From the NCBI RefSeq assembly GCF_900186975.1, contig NZ_LT906441.1:1984001-2048000 (forward strand): DNA of 64,000 nucleotides, read 5' to 3'. This document shows positions 19,001 through 27,430 of this stretch, one piece after another. A program made the position numbers and the translations under genes. The first letter of the stretch is position 1, and each line of letters begins with the position of its first letter. The notes below the pieces were generated by a model. The model was not told the origin of the DNA. It made no database searches and was given only the letters and a program-made list of their open reading frames with translations. This DNA comes from Cutibacterium granulosum (GTDB lineage Bacteria; Actinomycetota; Actinomycetes; Propionibacteriales; Propionibacteriaceae).

Positions 19001-19160
19001 CATCAGCACTCGACTCCGTAGGGGCGCCCGCTGCTCGGGTGGCAGCACGGTGACGGCGAGTTGCTGACTTCTCGGGAACCGTGCCTGTGTTGGGCAGTTC
19101 AGTCGTCGATTCCGACTGTGCAGACCCGGAAGCGGTCATGGAATTTTCGTCATTGAGCAT
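16014..19160 (-). CDS. rne: Ribonuclease E/G family endoribonuclease
   Basis: The 1048-residue protein has a disordered, charged N-terminal half (about 1-560) of Ser/Thr/Glu and Arg-rich tracts, with DLPRPPAGRR occurring twice and Arg runs near TRRRRRR. The conserved catalytic core follows: an S1 domain with VYLGKVQSVLPSMEAAFVDIG, the RNase H/DNase I-like region, GGIIVIDFIDM with the metal-binding Asp residues, and the zinc-link cysteines CSSCGGRG. A basic tail ends the protein. It starts decay and processing of RNA. Actinobacterial RNase E typically carries its disordered scaffold at the N terminus, as here. The ATG at 19160 has CAGAGGAG upstream. The DUF2344/radical-SAM pair lies upstream on the same strand. 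Confidence 0.93.
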   Translation of the reverse strand: MLNDENSMTASGSAQSESTTELPNTGTVPEKSATRRHRAATRAAGAPTESSADESSASVPVTTAAGSGGAVVTSAAETVDLPRPPAGRRRSTRSAAAAEQASKEDANVTVKDFQPAVSAPAEAQEQLPVQPVSDHESGSGDSAADDLPDGDLGGEESESTSATSGESSTSETERSAPTRRARRRSTSRSRSRGTGSRAMTTASPQDDVVTPEQTGSADAEEHVTTETGSETTPATEADDLPRPPAGRRASRSATAAHEKTSTRARNKDTAVEETDSGAPESSPDTLNSTDSRRATSEESTPARRTRRRRSANRRVTEPKAESDFADIDAALTKAEEQAQSRKTAEQEADAEQRSTSDILDNLAAEIGGGEADGSARRTTRRRAARPSSSSRGTDSSRGTERVRKADRRSDAHDAEDHEDSAAAEHQSTGKTTSSTEDSSQTTESGEGTTRRRRRRGGRRRHPAEAESGADNSSSDKGNEENRSSDDGSEKSSSEPTKSNDADRSDHEGGSTRRRRRRRRRGEDTSGSDDDPNNVVIKVREPRSRRSVSDEVSGIEGSTRVEAKKQRRREGRAAGRRRNVVLTEAEFLARRESVDRKMVIRQSEEYSQLAVLEDGVLVEHYVDRASATSAIGNVYLGKVQSVLPSMEAAFVDIGRRRNAVIYAGEIEWEKYGEVGKEHRIEQVLKTGDPILVQVTKDPVGAKGARLTSHISLPGRYVVYSPDGKLSGISRKLFDSERKRLRKIVDATMPSEASVIVRTAAEGVSEEDLTRDINRLKAQWEVIERKAGTSHAPQMLYSEPDLTVRIIRDLFNEDFSELIVAGNGGSDDAYETIKAYVDHVAPSLEKRLTRWDTQSQGDLFQKYRIDEQVAKGLERKVFLPSGGSLVIDRTEAMTVIDVNTGKFTGSAGNLEATVTANNLEAAEEIVRQLRLRDIGGIIVIDFIDMVLPANRELLVRRLIECLGRDRTRHQVSEVTSLGLVQMTRKKIGTGLAEAFTEECSSCGGRGYVRHDKPVNSQAPADGGERSARGRRTSGGRKSSKRKSQRKSHEN

Positions 19161-19493
19161 GCGTGCTCTCCTCTGCCTTTCGGCATGATCGTGTGCACCA
19201 CGCCCATAACGTCGCGTCAATGACAGTGCGGATGGGCGGAGATGCAAAAGCTGTCGGTGGATCCGGACGACTGCTATCTCCCGCGGTCGCAGCACGCGTC
19301 GCGGTAAAGACCACGGTCCCGGATGGGGCGGTGCCCCGTCACCTGCGGCCAAGTATGCCACAGAGAACCACTGACGGCCATGCCACGCATCACTTCAGCA
19401 GTTGTTCGGGTGGCAAGAAGAACCCACCTTGTGGCAAATGTGCAACGCCAGCCTCCCCGTGCAACGGGAGCTGGTACAGGACATCGTGTGCAA

Positions 19494-19505
19494 CACGATT
19501 ACCAC
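19494..19505. repeat. CACGATTACCAC motif, exact copy
   Basis: Exact 12-mer; GTGGCAAATGTGC about 60 bases upstream matches the flank of the other dispersed-repeat copies. The hairpin itself is degenerate here. Confidence 0.55.
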
Positions 19506-19705
19506 GGGTTCTGGATCGTTGTCGCCCAGAATCGAAGACATGGCATTCTTGTCGGTAGGAACCACCGCCCTTGTCAGTAGGCGTCATAGCCCAAGACGGC
19601 AGCGAAGGTCGAAACATTCAGCTCACAATGACAACTCGCACCGGCACCGCCTGGGCTCGGGACCTGGCTGGATCCACGAGGCATGGCGCGGTTCACCGAT
19701 AGCCG

Positions 19706-19717
19706 CATGATTGCCAC
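19706..19717. repeat. CATGATTGCCAC, variant of the dispersed motif
   Basis: Same variant as the one at 14230, without a clear hairpin beside it. Confidence 0.45.
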
Positions 19718-19726
19718 ACCTTGAGC

Positions 19727-19813
19727 GGGATTCCCCCTGAAACATGGGCTATTGCCGGGCCATCGGCAACCACTACCCCACCCCATGGGATTCCCCTGAG
19801 TAACGGGCCACTG
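19727..19813. repeat. Direct repeat with 60-bp spacing
   Basis: GGGATTCCCCCTGA...GGGC at 19727 recurs as GGGATTCCCCTGAG...GGGC at 19787, exactly 60 bases later, with similar bases in between. Confidence 0.6.
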
Positions 19814-19930
19814 AAAGCCACACCGATTCCACCGGCCCCACCCACTCAAGCCAGTACTGCCCTTACCGCGTGACTCGAACGCGGCTGGTGCGGACTTGGC
19901 CATGGCAATCGTGGCTGCGGACGCTCTCCG

Positions 19931-19976
19931 TGCCATGAGATGTGGCACCAGTCCATCTCCAGCGCACGATTACCAC
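19931..19976. repeat. Dispersed hairpin repeat, copy 3
   Basis: TGCCATGAGATGTGGCA (19931-19947) is the hairpin; an exact CACGATTACCAC follows at 19965-19976. Confidence 0.7.
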
Positions 19977-20191
19977 ACGCCGGGTCAGACCGACCTCGAC
20001 TTCGGTCAACGACCCCCAACCCCGGCACCCTCCAGCTGACGAACACCTTCGGGGTCGTTTTGCGCCAGGTGAGACAATCCTTCGCCAAACCACGTCACAC
20101 ATGGCCAAGCCACGTCACACACGACTGCCCCAGAACTACACTGCACACACCTCAGCCAAACCGCACCGGGTACGAAGTGCCAGAAATCGCC

Positions 20192-20238
20192 GTGGTAATC
20201 ATGGTTGAGAACATCCGTTGTGCCACGACACGTTGCAC
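20192..20238. repeat. Dispersed hairpin repeat, copy 4, inverted
   Basis: GTGGTAATCATG (20192-20203) is the motif on the other strand, followed by the hairpin GTGCCACGACACGTTGCAC (20220-20238, one mismatch). Order and orientation are reversed relative to copies 1-3. Confidence 0.65.
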
Positions 20239-20361
20239 GAATGAGCCCCTGCAACCCATTCACCACGCTCGCGAGTGGTATCAAACCTGGGCCGAGCCTG
20301 AGCACCGGGTCGTGATGGGTATGGGCTTCAGGCGTGGCAACTCTGGGCAGGCGAGCCCCGA

Positions 20362-20440
20362 CCGATGGTGCGCAGTGACTGTTTGTGGCCGATGATGCGC
20401 AGTAACTGTTGTGGCCAATGGTGCGTGGCGATTGTTGTGG
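20362..20440. repeat. Three tandem copies of a 26-bp repeat
   Basis: Copies at 20362-20388, 20389-20414 and 20415-20440 follow the pattern CCRATGRTGCG..., ending in TTGTGG. The first is one base longer. They are head-to-tail with no spacers. Confidence 0.85.
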
Positions 20441-20510
20441 GCGGTGTATGTCGGCGCCTGCAGTGGGCAGTGGATGGAGACATGGCAAACTTGGTCGGGC
20501 GAGTCAGTCA

Positions 20511-20556
20511 TGCCACCTTCTGTGGCACTGCCCGGCCTTTGACGCACGATCACCAC
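20511..20556. repeat. Dispersed hairpin repeat, copy 5
   Basis: TGCCAC-CTTCT-GTGGCA (20511-20527) is a perfect six-bp stem; CACGATCACCAC follows at 20545-20556, one base from consensus. Confidence 0.7.
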
Positions 20557-20664
20557 AGCCGCGCTCCCCCTATGTTTCCCGACTCACCCGTCATGTTTCC
20601 CGACGCCTTCGCCACCCTGAGCTGGCCTCGAACCGAATCCTGACCCCGACCCAGATCTCTGTGA

Positions 20665-21429
20665 TCACCACACTTGAACGGCTCGCCCGTCGAAAGCGTC
20701 AATCAGCGCAGTCTTCAGCCCTCGTTCGTCTGCCGTGCCGTCCTCGAGCAGCCCGACGCGTCCCTGATACAACCGTGTGAACAGACACTCCTGACGATCA
20801 AAACCGTCGATCTGCGATTCCAGCGCTCCCATGACGTCATCGGGGCGCACCAACGGAGTCTGGTGACGGATCATCATCCGCACCAGATCGCCATCAGCGC
20901 CCAGCCCGATAAGTGCGCCACGCACATCGAAATCGCGCAACCCAGACTTCGTCATACGTTGCACCACCCAGGTGGGGGAGGCCAGCAATGCGTCCACAGC
21001 AGACGACACAGCAGCGGGATCGGTGCTGTGTGGCACATGCACAGTCCACGCAGAGGCAGTAAGCACCTCGGTCCATGCCACTCGATCCGACTCGACAACT
21101 TCCAACACCTCCATGCCCGTGGGCATCTCAGCATTGAGAGCGTCCTTCACCATTTCCGGGTCACACACCTCCCACAGCGCAATCTCCAGGTACTCCGCCT
21201 CGCTGGCTGCTCCGGTCGGGGACGCATTGGCATAGGAAATACGTGGGTGCGGATTGAATCCGGATGACAGCGCCATGGGAATACGAGCTCGTAGCAGCAC
21301 TCGCTCGAAGGACCGGGCAAAATCCCGATGACTCGTGAACCGTGCCACGGATCGCTTGGCATACCGCAATCGCATCCGCTGAACCGGTGGGGCGAGCTGC
21401 TCGGGTTGACGTTGATTCCTGTGAGCCAT
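20665..21429 (-). CDS. DUF2344 (TIGR03936-type) protein
   Basis: The 254-residue protein has the family's N-terminal block: MRLRYAKRSVARFTSHRDF, ERVLLRARIPMALSSGFNPHPRISYA, and the AEYLEIAL strand. The family is radical-SAM-linked and is often fused to or encoded beside the TIGR03960 radical SAM protein, as here; its biochemical role is not established. The ATG at 21429 is chosen because AAAGG lies about nine bases upstream and the conserved part starts soon after. It is followed on the same strand by rne, a neighbour in many actinobacteria, which hints at a link to RNA metabolism. It is separated from its radical SAM partner by a long non-coding gap, which is unusual. Confidence 0.88.
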   Translation of the reverse strand: MAHRNQRQPEQLAPPVQRMRLRYAKRSVARFTSHRDFARSFERVLLRARIPMALSSGFNPHPRISYANASPTGAASEAEYLEIALWEVCDPEMVKDALNAEMPTGMEVLEVVESDRVAWTEVLTASAWTVHVPHSTDPAAVSSAVDALLASPTWVVQRMTKSGLRDFDVRGALIGLGADGDLVRMMIRHQTPLVRPDDVMGALESQIDGFDRQECLFTRLYQGRVGLLEDGTADERGLKTALIDAFDGRAVQVW

Positions 21430-22065
21430 GATGGGGCCTTTCAAAACGGATCGGTAAAAATGCGGGTGGAGGAAACTCTGCAGGGCTGCGAAACCCAAGG
21501 CTCTCATGCTCTCGCAGAAGGCACCGTGACAGAGCAAGGGGACGCCGGGCAGACAAACGCTGGACTGGCGCTGTGTGAAAGCTGATCAGGGCCGCCCGTG
21601 GGATTTCCCAGCGAAAACCCCTTCGACCAAGTCTCGCCACGAGAAGATCCCTAGGACCGGCGCGGTGTCGGTGCCGCACAGCAGCTTTGCACAACGCGCT
21701 GCACCACTGGCTCGGTATTCGCTGCCCAGCGGTCAGGTGCCACCATTCCGCCCGAATCGCCAGCTGGTCTCGTCCTGTATTGCCGAATCCGCCCTCGGCA
21801 CGAGGAATCGCCAAGACACGCCGTGCAGTCCCGGGCCTGCGGGTGACCCGCACCACGACAGACGAGCTCGACCCGACCCCGTCACACTCCCCGAGAGAAA
21901 CCACAACAACGAACCCGACCCGGACACGCCACACCTGCGGCAAGCCGCCCCAAGGGACACCATGACATTGATGAGCCACAGTCCTGTGACAGAAACTCTC
22001 ACACCAGCCACCCGGACCCGACCGGCAGAGATTGACCGGTTTCGCGAGCAGACTCGCCTCAGCCG
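21430..22065. other. Non-coding stretch between the DUF2344 and radical SAM genes
   Basis: 636 bases with no recognisable gene, RNA or terminator. These partners are normally adjacent, so this looks like inserted or decayed sequence. Confidence 0.5.
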
Positions 22066-24012
22066 TCACGCCAGGTTCGTCGGCGCCACCGACAATGGCA
22101 GGAGGGAACGTCCGGACGGACCGATCTGGATCTCGGTGTCCATCTGTGGGCAGACTCCGCAGTCGTAGCACGGTGACCACCGGCAGTCATCCACACCGAC
22201 CTCGTCAAGAGCATCCTGCCAGTCGTCCCACAACCAGTCCCGATCCAGCCCGGCGTCGAGGTGATCCCAGGGAAGCACCTCCTCGTAGTCACGTTCCCGG
22301 GTGGTGTACCAGTCCAGCGACACCCCCAGGGGTTCCAGTTCGCGTTGACAACACTCCACCCACCGCTCGTAGGAGAAGTGCTCGTTCCACCCGTCGAAGA
22401 TGCCACCGTCTCGCCACACCGCTTCGATGACGCGTCCCACCCGGCGGTCCCCGCGTGAGAGCAGTCCCTCGATCATCCCCGGACGTCCGTCGTGGTATCG
22501 CATGCCGATGGAGCGGCCAAAGCGTCGGTCGGAGCGAATGGTCTCCTTGAGCAGTGCCAGACGTTCGTCGATGACCTCTGCCGGGGCCTGGGCCGCCCAC
22601 TGGAACGGGGTGTGCGGTTTGGGGATGAACCCGCCAATGCTGATCGTGCACCGGATGTCCTTGCGTCCCGAGGCCTTGCGACCGGCCTCGATGACGTGCA
22701 CGGCCATGTCCTTGATGCCCAAGACGTCCTCGTCGGTCTCGGTGGGCAGCCCACACATGAAGTACAGCTTCACCTGACGCCATCCGTGGCTGAAGGCCGT
22801 GGCCACGGTGTCGATGAGGTCCTGCTCGGTGACCTGCTTGTTGATGACCTTGCGCATCCGCTCCGAACCGCCCTCGGGAGCGAAGGTGAGCCCGGATCGG
22901 CGCCCGTTGCGCGACAGTTCGTTGGCCAGATCGATGTTGAAGGCGTCGACGCGGGTGCTCGGCAGTGACAGCGAGATGTTCGTGCCCTCGTAACGGTCGG
23001 CGAGCTGTTCGGTGATCTCGGTGATCTCGGAGTGGTCCGCGCTGGACAGGCTGAGCAGGCCGACCTCGTCGAATCCGGTCTCGGCCAGTCCACAGGCCAC
23101 CATGGAGCCGATCGTGTCGATCGAGCGTTCCCGTACCGGACGTGTGATCATGCCTGCCTGGCAGAATCGGCATCCCCGACTGCATCCCCGAAAGATCTCA
23201 GCGGAGTACCGTTCGTGGACGGTCTCGGCGGTGGGGACGATGGGGTGTTTGGGGTACGGCCACTCGTCGAGGTCCATCACCGTGTGCTTGCTCACCATGA
23301 ACGGCGCCTCGGGGCGATTGGGGGTAACGCGGCGAATCGGGCCGTCCGGCAGGTACTCGACGTCGTAGAACGACGGCACGTACACTCCGGCGTCAGCGGC
23401 CAGCCGGGCAAGGATCTCGTCCCGGCCACCAAGGCAGCCCTCGTCCTTCCAGTCACGGATGACTTCGCTGATGGTGACGAGGGCCTCCTCGCCATCGCCC
23501 AGAATCGCGCCGTCGATGAAGTCGGCCAGGGGCTCGGGGTTGAACGAGGCATGACCCCCGATGAGGACGAGCGGGTCGGCCATGGTGCGATCCGCCTGGT
23601 GCACCGGGATCTGGGCCAGGTCCAGGGCGTTGAGCACGTTGGTGTAGCACAGCTCCGTCGACAGTGACATTCCCACGACGTCGAAGGCTCGTAGTGGCCG
23701 GTGACCGTCCAAGGTGAACGCCGGGACGTCGCTGGCACGCATGAGGTTGGCGAGATCCGGCCAGACGGAGAAGGCGCGTTCGGCCAGGATCCAGTCATGC
23801 TCGTTGAGCACCTCGTAGAGGATCGCCAACCCCTGGTTGGGCTGGCCCACCTCGTAGGCGTCGGGGTACATGAGGGTCCACCGCACCTGGGCAGACCCCC
23901 ACGGCTTGACGATGCTGTTCTTCTCCCCGCCCACGTACTGGATGGGCTTGCTGACGCGTGTCAGCAACTGCTCGAGCGTGGGCAATAGATCAGGGGCGGA
24001 GTCGATGTTCAC
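22066..24012 (-). CDS. B12-binding-type radical SAM protein (TIGR03960 family)
   Basis: The 648-residue product opens VNIDSAPDLLPTLEQLL followed by RVSKPIQYVGGE, the typical family start. A B12-binding-like region (about 40-200, with VGMSLSTELCYTNVLNAL and LIGGHASFNPEPLADF) precedes the radical SAM core, where GCSRGCRFCQ gives the three cluster cysteines at about residues 276-284. The C terminus has a Cys-rich end, CYDCGVCP. The reaction is unknown; the family pairs with DUF2344 proteins, as here. The frame is open to a GTG at 24129, but the GTG at 24012 is preferred because the family homology begins there and TACCAT sits six bases before it, as in other leaderless genes in this window. Confidence 0.88.
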   Translation of the reverse strand: MNIDSAPDLLPTLEQLLTRVSKPIQYVGGEKNSIVKPWGSAQVRWTLMYPDAYEVGQPNQGLAILYEVLNEHDWILAERAFSVWPDLANLMRASDVPAFTLDGHRPLRAFDVVGMSLSTELCYTNVLNALDLAQIPVHQADRTMADPLVLIGGHASFNPEPLADFIDGAILGDGEEALVTISEVIRDWKDEGCLGGRDEILARLAADAGVYVPSFYDVEYLPDGPIRRVTPNRPEAPFMVSKHTVMDLDEWPYPKHPIVPTAETVHERYSAEIFRGCSRGCRFCQAGMITRPVRERSIDTIGSMVACGLAETGFDEVGLLSLSSADHSEITEITEQLADRYEGTNISLSLPSTRVDAFNIDLANELSRNGRRSGLTFAPEGGSERMRKVINKQVTEQDLIDTVATAFSHGWRQVKLYFMCGLPTETDEDVLGIKDMAVHVIEAGRKASGRKDIRCTISIGGFIPKPHTPFQWAAQAPAEVIDERLALLKETIRSDRRFGRSIGMRYHDGRPGMIEGLLSRGDRRVGRVIEAVWRDGGIFDGWNEHFSYERWVECCQRELEPLGVSLDWYTTRERDYEEVLPWDHLDAGLDRDWLWDDWQDALDEVGVDDCRWSPCYDCGVCPQMDTEIQIGPSGRSLLPLSVAPTNLA

Positions 24013-24018
24013 CCGCAC

Positions 24019-24024
24019 ATGGTA
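24019..24024 (-). promoter_or_regulatory. -10 element of the radical SAM gene (TACCAT)
   Basis: TACCAT-N6-GTG. This site decides between the short start at 24012 and the longer frame from 24129. Confidence 0.45.
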
Positions 24025-24390
24025 GGCGGGTGCGCTGTTCCCGATCACATGCCCACGTGTGACTTGGCCGAGCGCGAAATCCATGCCTGCCGCGCCGGAA
24101 TCCGGGAGCAGAACCAGGACGAGCTCCACCCGAGTTGGTCACACCAGGAATGGTGGAGCCGAGCGATGTCCCTCATCCATGACAGCCCTCACCGGCAGTC
24201 CTCGTCCATGACGGCTCAGGGCAGCCACGCAAGGGCGTCGTGCGTCGATCACGTTCCGGAAAAGCGGGGCTGGGTGGCAGGCACCGTTCCCAGCCCCAGG
24301 CATGACCGGACAGGCATGAACCGGAACGGGTCGGACGTGGCTCGACGGCCCTACGTCCTCGTAGCGCCGGGCACGGTCCGATGAGCTGGC
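24025..24390. other. Non-coding stretch between the radical SAM gene and ndk
   Basis: Part of it (to 24129) is open in the radical SAM frame but probably untranslated. TCCATGAC recurs at about 24176 and 24207. No gene or terminator is evident. Confidence 0.5.
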
Positions 24391-24816
24391 TCAGGCGTGA
24401 ACCGACACCTCGGGAAACCACAGATTGATCTCGCGAGCAGCGGATTTCTCGCTGTCCGACGCGTGCACCAGATTCCACCGAGTCGACAGTCCGAAGTCAC
24501 CACGAACCGTCCCAGGAGCAGCCTGGGCCCCGTCGGTCTTGCCGTGCATGGCACGCACTGCGGAAACCGCCTCGCGCCCCTCAAGCACCAAGGACACCAA
24601 CGGGCCCGAGGAGAGGAAGTCGACGAGCTCGTCAAAGTACGACTTGCGTTCGTGCTCGGCGTAGTGCTTGCGTGCCAAGTCCTTGCTGACGGCACGCTGC
24701 TCCATCGCGACGATGGTCAATCCCTTGCGCTCGTAACGCCCGATGATCTCGCCGATGAGATGACGCTGCACTGCGTCGGGCTTGATGAGCACCAAAGTTC
24801 TCTGAATCTCGCTCAT
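24391..24816 (-). CDS. ndk: Nucleoside diphosphate kinase
   Basis: The 141-residue enzyme has the family's start ([13 protein letters not shown]), the RYERKGL loop and [16 protein letters not shown], in which His118 is the phosphorylated residue. It moves the terminal phosphate between nucleoside triphosphates and diphosphates, balancing NTP and dNTP pools. Length is normal and all motifs are present. The ATG at 24816 begins the homology; the frame stays open upstream across repeat DNA. No ribosome site is seen, but TATAGAGT ends seven bases before the ATG, so the message is probably leaderless. In actinobacteria the gene commonly lies near folC, as here. Confidence 0.96.
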   Translation of the reverse strand: MSEIQRTLVLIKPDAVQRHLIGEIIGRYERKGLTIVAMEQRAVSKDLARKHYAEHERKSYFDELVDFLSSGPLVSLVLEGREAVSAVRAMHGKTDGAQAAPGTVRGDFGLSTRWNLVHASDSEKSAAREINLWFPEVSVHA

Positions 24817-24823
24817 GGCCTCG

Positions 24824-24829
24824 ACTCTA
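24824..24829 (-). promoter_or_regulatory. -10 element of ndk (TAGAGT in TATAGAGT)
   Basis: TAGAGT-N7-ATG, the same spacing as metG and polA. Confidence 0.55.
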
Positions 24830-25366
24830 TAGCAAATCCATGCTGAAGGCCGATCCTCCATCGTCGGGCAACACCTCGCTGCAGTCACGACGCAGAACCA
24901 GGGGCGCACTCGACCGATCCCTGTATCCCCCGCTGTCGGGTCCACTCGACCGGCCCACAAACCCCCGCCGTCGGGCGCACCGGTTGATCGCCTGGCGACA
25001 GGTGATCGTCTGGGGGGCACTGGTCGATCGTCCCAGCATCCCGGAGCACGAATCATCGGGATGAGGGTTCAGAGTCGCAGGGACACGCGCTTAAGACGGG
25101 CCGCGCCCGGACCGACGTGAGACCCCCAACCCTGCGAAAAACTCCGTCAGGATCGATGACGAGGGCATCGGGGGTGCCGGCGGGGATTCCCCTGAGGACC
25201 TGACCGATGGCCGATGCACGCACCTTCGACGGAGCCTGGACCCGTCCGGCAACGCCGTCAGTGGCCCCGGCCTTCCTGCCAACAGAACCCGGCCTTCCTG
25301 CCAGCAGAGCTCAGTGCCCCCTGGCCTGCCGTGTCAGCAGGACTCAGTAGCCCCTGCCGGCAGACC
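24830..25366. repeat. Non-coding stretch with two short tandem repeats, ndk-folC gap
   Basis: A 36-bp unit starting CACTCGACCG occurs at 24907 and 24943, with a decayed third copy after 24977. Near folC, CCCGGCCTTCCTGCC at 25266 recurs at 25288, with further relaxed copies (GCCnGCAGA, CAGTnGCCCC) up to about 25365. No gene is visible. Confidence 0.6.
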
Positions 25367-26824
25367 TCATTCGTCATTCAGATCGGTGCCGTCCCACTGG
25401 TTCTCCCCGACCTCGTCGGGAACGTCGAGGGGTTCACCCTCCATCTGCTCGATCTGCACTTCGGAGAGCTCGGGGGATTCCACCACTGCCGTGGGAGCTG
25501 TCGAGACGTGGTTGACGCCATCGGGCAACAGGATGTGACGGGCCTCCCCCGCGAGCACCACGGAGCCGGCCACCAGGATGCCTGCCGAGGGTCCGGCAGC
25601 ATCCGCCACGTGGATCGCCTGCTCCAACGCCTCGGCAGTGTTCTCGGTGAGCGTCACCTCGTCGGCTGCCCAGTGTTCGGACGCCAGGTCCGCCAGCTCG
25701 GCGGCGTGGTAGGCACGATCTCCGGGAAGACCGGTGAGCACGACGTGGTTGACGTCCTGCGACATCCGCTCAAGAACTCCTGCGACATCCTTGTCACGCA
25801 TCGCTGCGAACACGGCGACGAGGGGGTGGAAGTCGAAGGATTGAGTGAGACCGGCAAGGGCCGAATCGGCACCATGCGGGTTGTGGAAGGTGTCCAGGAC
25901 GATGGCTGGGGCCCGTCGCACCAGTTCCAGACGGGCCGGGGCACTCACCTGTGCCAGACCCTGCTCGATGATGTCGGGCTTGAGCGGCCCGGTGAGCGCC
26001 TCGGCGGCGGCAACGGCGAGGGCAGCGTTGCGTGCCATGTGCTCCCCGAACAGGGGCAGGTACAACTCCCCCAACGGCCCGGAAGCTGTCTGCAGACGCA
26101 ACACCTGGCCACCGACTGCCCCACGACGCCCCAGCAGACCGAAGTCTGGCCCCTCGAGCACCGGTCGGGCACCCACCTGCTGGCACTGCGCCAACAGGAC
26201 GGGGGCCGCCTCCGGTTTCTGACCAGCAATGACCGGCACCGACCCAGACTTGATGATTCCCGCCTTCTCCGAGGCAATCTTCTCCAAGCTGTCACCCAGG
26301 ATGTGCATGTGATCCATCGCCACCGGGCAGATGACGCAGACGTCGCCGTCGGCCACATTCGTCGCGTCCCAGCGGCCGCCCAGACCAACCTCGACGACCA
26401 TGACGTCCACCGGGGCATCGGCGAAGGCGGCGAAGGCCATCGCCGTGATGACCTCGAAGAATGTCATCTGGATGCCGTTGACCTGCTGTTCGTCGACCAT
26501 GTGGACCATCGGCTCGATCTGTTCCCAGGTCTGGTCGAACACCTCGTCGCTGATGGGCGCTCCGTCGATGCAGATCCGCTCATTGACGTCGACCAGGTGT
26601 GGGGACGCGTAACGTCCCACCCGCAACCCGGCAGCACGCAGCAGGGACTCGACCATGAGCGCAGTCGAACCCTTGCCGTTGGTGCCGGCGATGTGGATCA
26701 CCGGGCAGGAACGCTGGGGATTGCCCAACAGGTCGAGGAGGGCCTCCTCACGGCCGAGCCCCGGACCGATCCGGTTCTCCGGCCATCGCGCCTCGAGCTG
26801 TGCCACCAGATCCGCGTGGTCCAT
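25367..26824 (-). CDS. folC: Folylpolyglutamate synthase / dihydrofolate synthase
   Basis: The 485-residue Mur-ligase-type enzyme has the P-loop AGTNGKGSTA, the YASPHLVDVNERI folate loop, the VGLGGRWDATN motif, the carbamylated-lysine-type segment EKAGIIK, and FHNPHGADSA in the C-terminal domain. It adds glutamate to dihydropteroate and to folates. An acidic tail of about 45 residues rich in Glu, Asp and Val follows the normal end. The ATG at 26824 overlaps the rbpA stop in TGATG; a TTG one codon earlier is also possible. Coupled translation with rbpA is likely. Confidence 0.94.
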   Translation of the reverse strand: MDHADLVAQLEARWPENRIGPGLGREEALLDLLGNPQRSCPVIHIAGTNGKGSTALMVESLLRAAGLRVGRYASPHLVDVNERICIDGAPISDEVFDQTWEQIEPMVHMVDEQQVNGIQMTFFEVITAMAFAAFADAPVDVMVVEVGLGGRWDATNVADGDVCVICPVAMDHMHILGDSLEKIASEKAGIIKSGSVPVIAGQKPEAAPVLLAQCQQVGARPVLEGPDFGLLGRRGAVGGQVLRLQTASGPLGELYLPLFGEHMARNAALAVAAAEALTGPLKPDIIEQGLAQVSAPARLELVRRAPAIVLDTFHNPHGADSALAGLTQSFDFHPLVAVFAAMRDKDVAGVLERMSQDVNHVVLTGLPGDRAYHAAELADLASEHWAADEVTLTENTAEALEQAIHVADAAGPSAGILVAGSVVLAGEARHILLPDGVNHVSTAPTAVVESPELSEVQIEQMEGEPLDVPDEVGENQWDGTDLNDE

Positions 26825-27180
26825 CAATAGATCACCTCACCATTGGCGCGGCGCTCGCGCAGATTTGTCAAGGCCTCCGAGAGGATCGTGGCGGCCTCGT
26901 CATCACTGCGACGTTCCTTGACGTAGGCCAGATGTGTCTTGTAGGGGATGGTGTGCGGACGTGCAGGCGGGTTCTCGGCATTCCGGTTGGCGGGCAGTCC
27001 ACATCGCGGGCAGTCCCACTCGTCCGGGATCTCGGCATCGACGGAGAAGGCCGGACGGATGACGTGATGGTTGGCGCAGTAGTACGAGACGTATTCCCGA
27101 GCAGCAGCTTCGCCTCTCTCGGCCTCACCCACTGGCCCTGCTCCGACTCTGCTACCACGAATGGCGTTTCCATCAGACAT
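26824..27180 (-). CDS. rbpA: RNA polymerase-binding protein RbpA
   Basis: The 118-residue protein has the actinobacterial RbpA layout: a flexible N-terminal tail, a zinc-binding core (YYCANHHVIRPAFS ... WDCPRCGLPA), a basic linker (PYKTHLAYVKERRS) and a C-terminal sigma-interacting helix (ATILSEALTNLRERR). RbpA binds the RNA polymerase beta-prime subunit and principal sigma factor and stabilises the open promoter complex. This is one of the clearest actinobacterial markers in the window and fits the many extended or weak -10 promoters seen here. GAGGAGAA precedes the ATG at 27180. It is translationally coupled to folC. Confidence 0.95.
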   Translation of the reverse strand: MSDGNAIRGSRVGAGPVGEAERGEAAAREYVSYYCANHHVIRPAFSVDAEIPDEWDCPRCGLPANRNAENPPARPHTIPYKTHLAYVKERRSDDEAATILSEALTNLRERRANGEVIY

Positions 27181-27430
27181 TCAGATTCTCCTCAACAACG
27201 ATGAAGACATGACGAAAACCGCCCCTCGAGGACGGAAAAAACAGTTCACAAGGCCAACCGGCAGGCTGTGGGCATGGCCAGGACACGATCGAGTGATCCT
27301 GACCATCTGGGAAGCATCATGCGCAGAAACTGATGATCGACTCATGGCAGGATCCACGCTGGTGCCAGGCTTCGCGTGACAGCGACCCCTCGACCCATGA
27401 CAGGACAGGGGGAATCGCCGTGCCACCACC

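Larger units (their letters stand above)
19161..20664. other. 1.5-kb repeat-rich non-coding stretch
   Basis: I find no credible gene here. It holds the rne leader, five copies or partial copies of the dispersed hairpin/CACGATTACCAC family, a 60-bp direct repeat and a 26-bp triple repeat, listed separately. Open frames here change character across the repeats. Confidence 0.6.

Noticed and set aside
19866-19892. tRNA-like T-arm (CCGCG, TTCGAGTCA, CGCGG on the minus strand)
   Set aside because: The loop is nine bases, and no acceptor, D or anticodon arm can be built around it.
19574-19948. 124-codon frame on the minus strand
   Set aside because: It crosses the 60-bp direct repeats and a hairpin copy and shows no recognisable domain or ribosome site.
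21161-22180. 339-codon frame spanning the DUF2344-radical SAM gap
   Set aside because: It overlaps the ends of two real genes in another frame and is Arg/Pro/Ser-rich with no motif.
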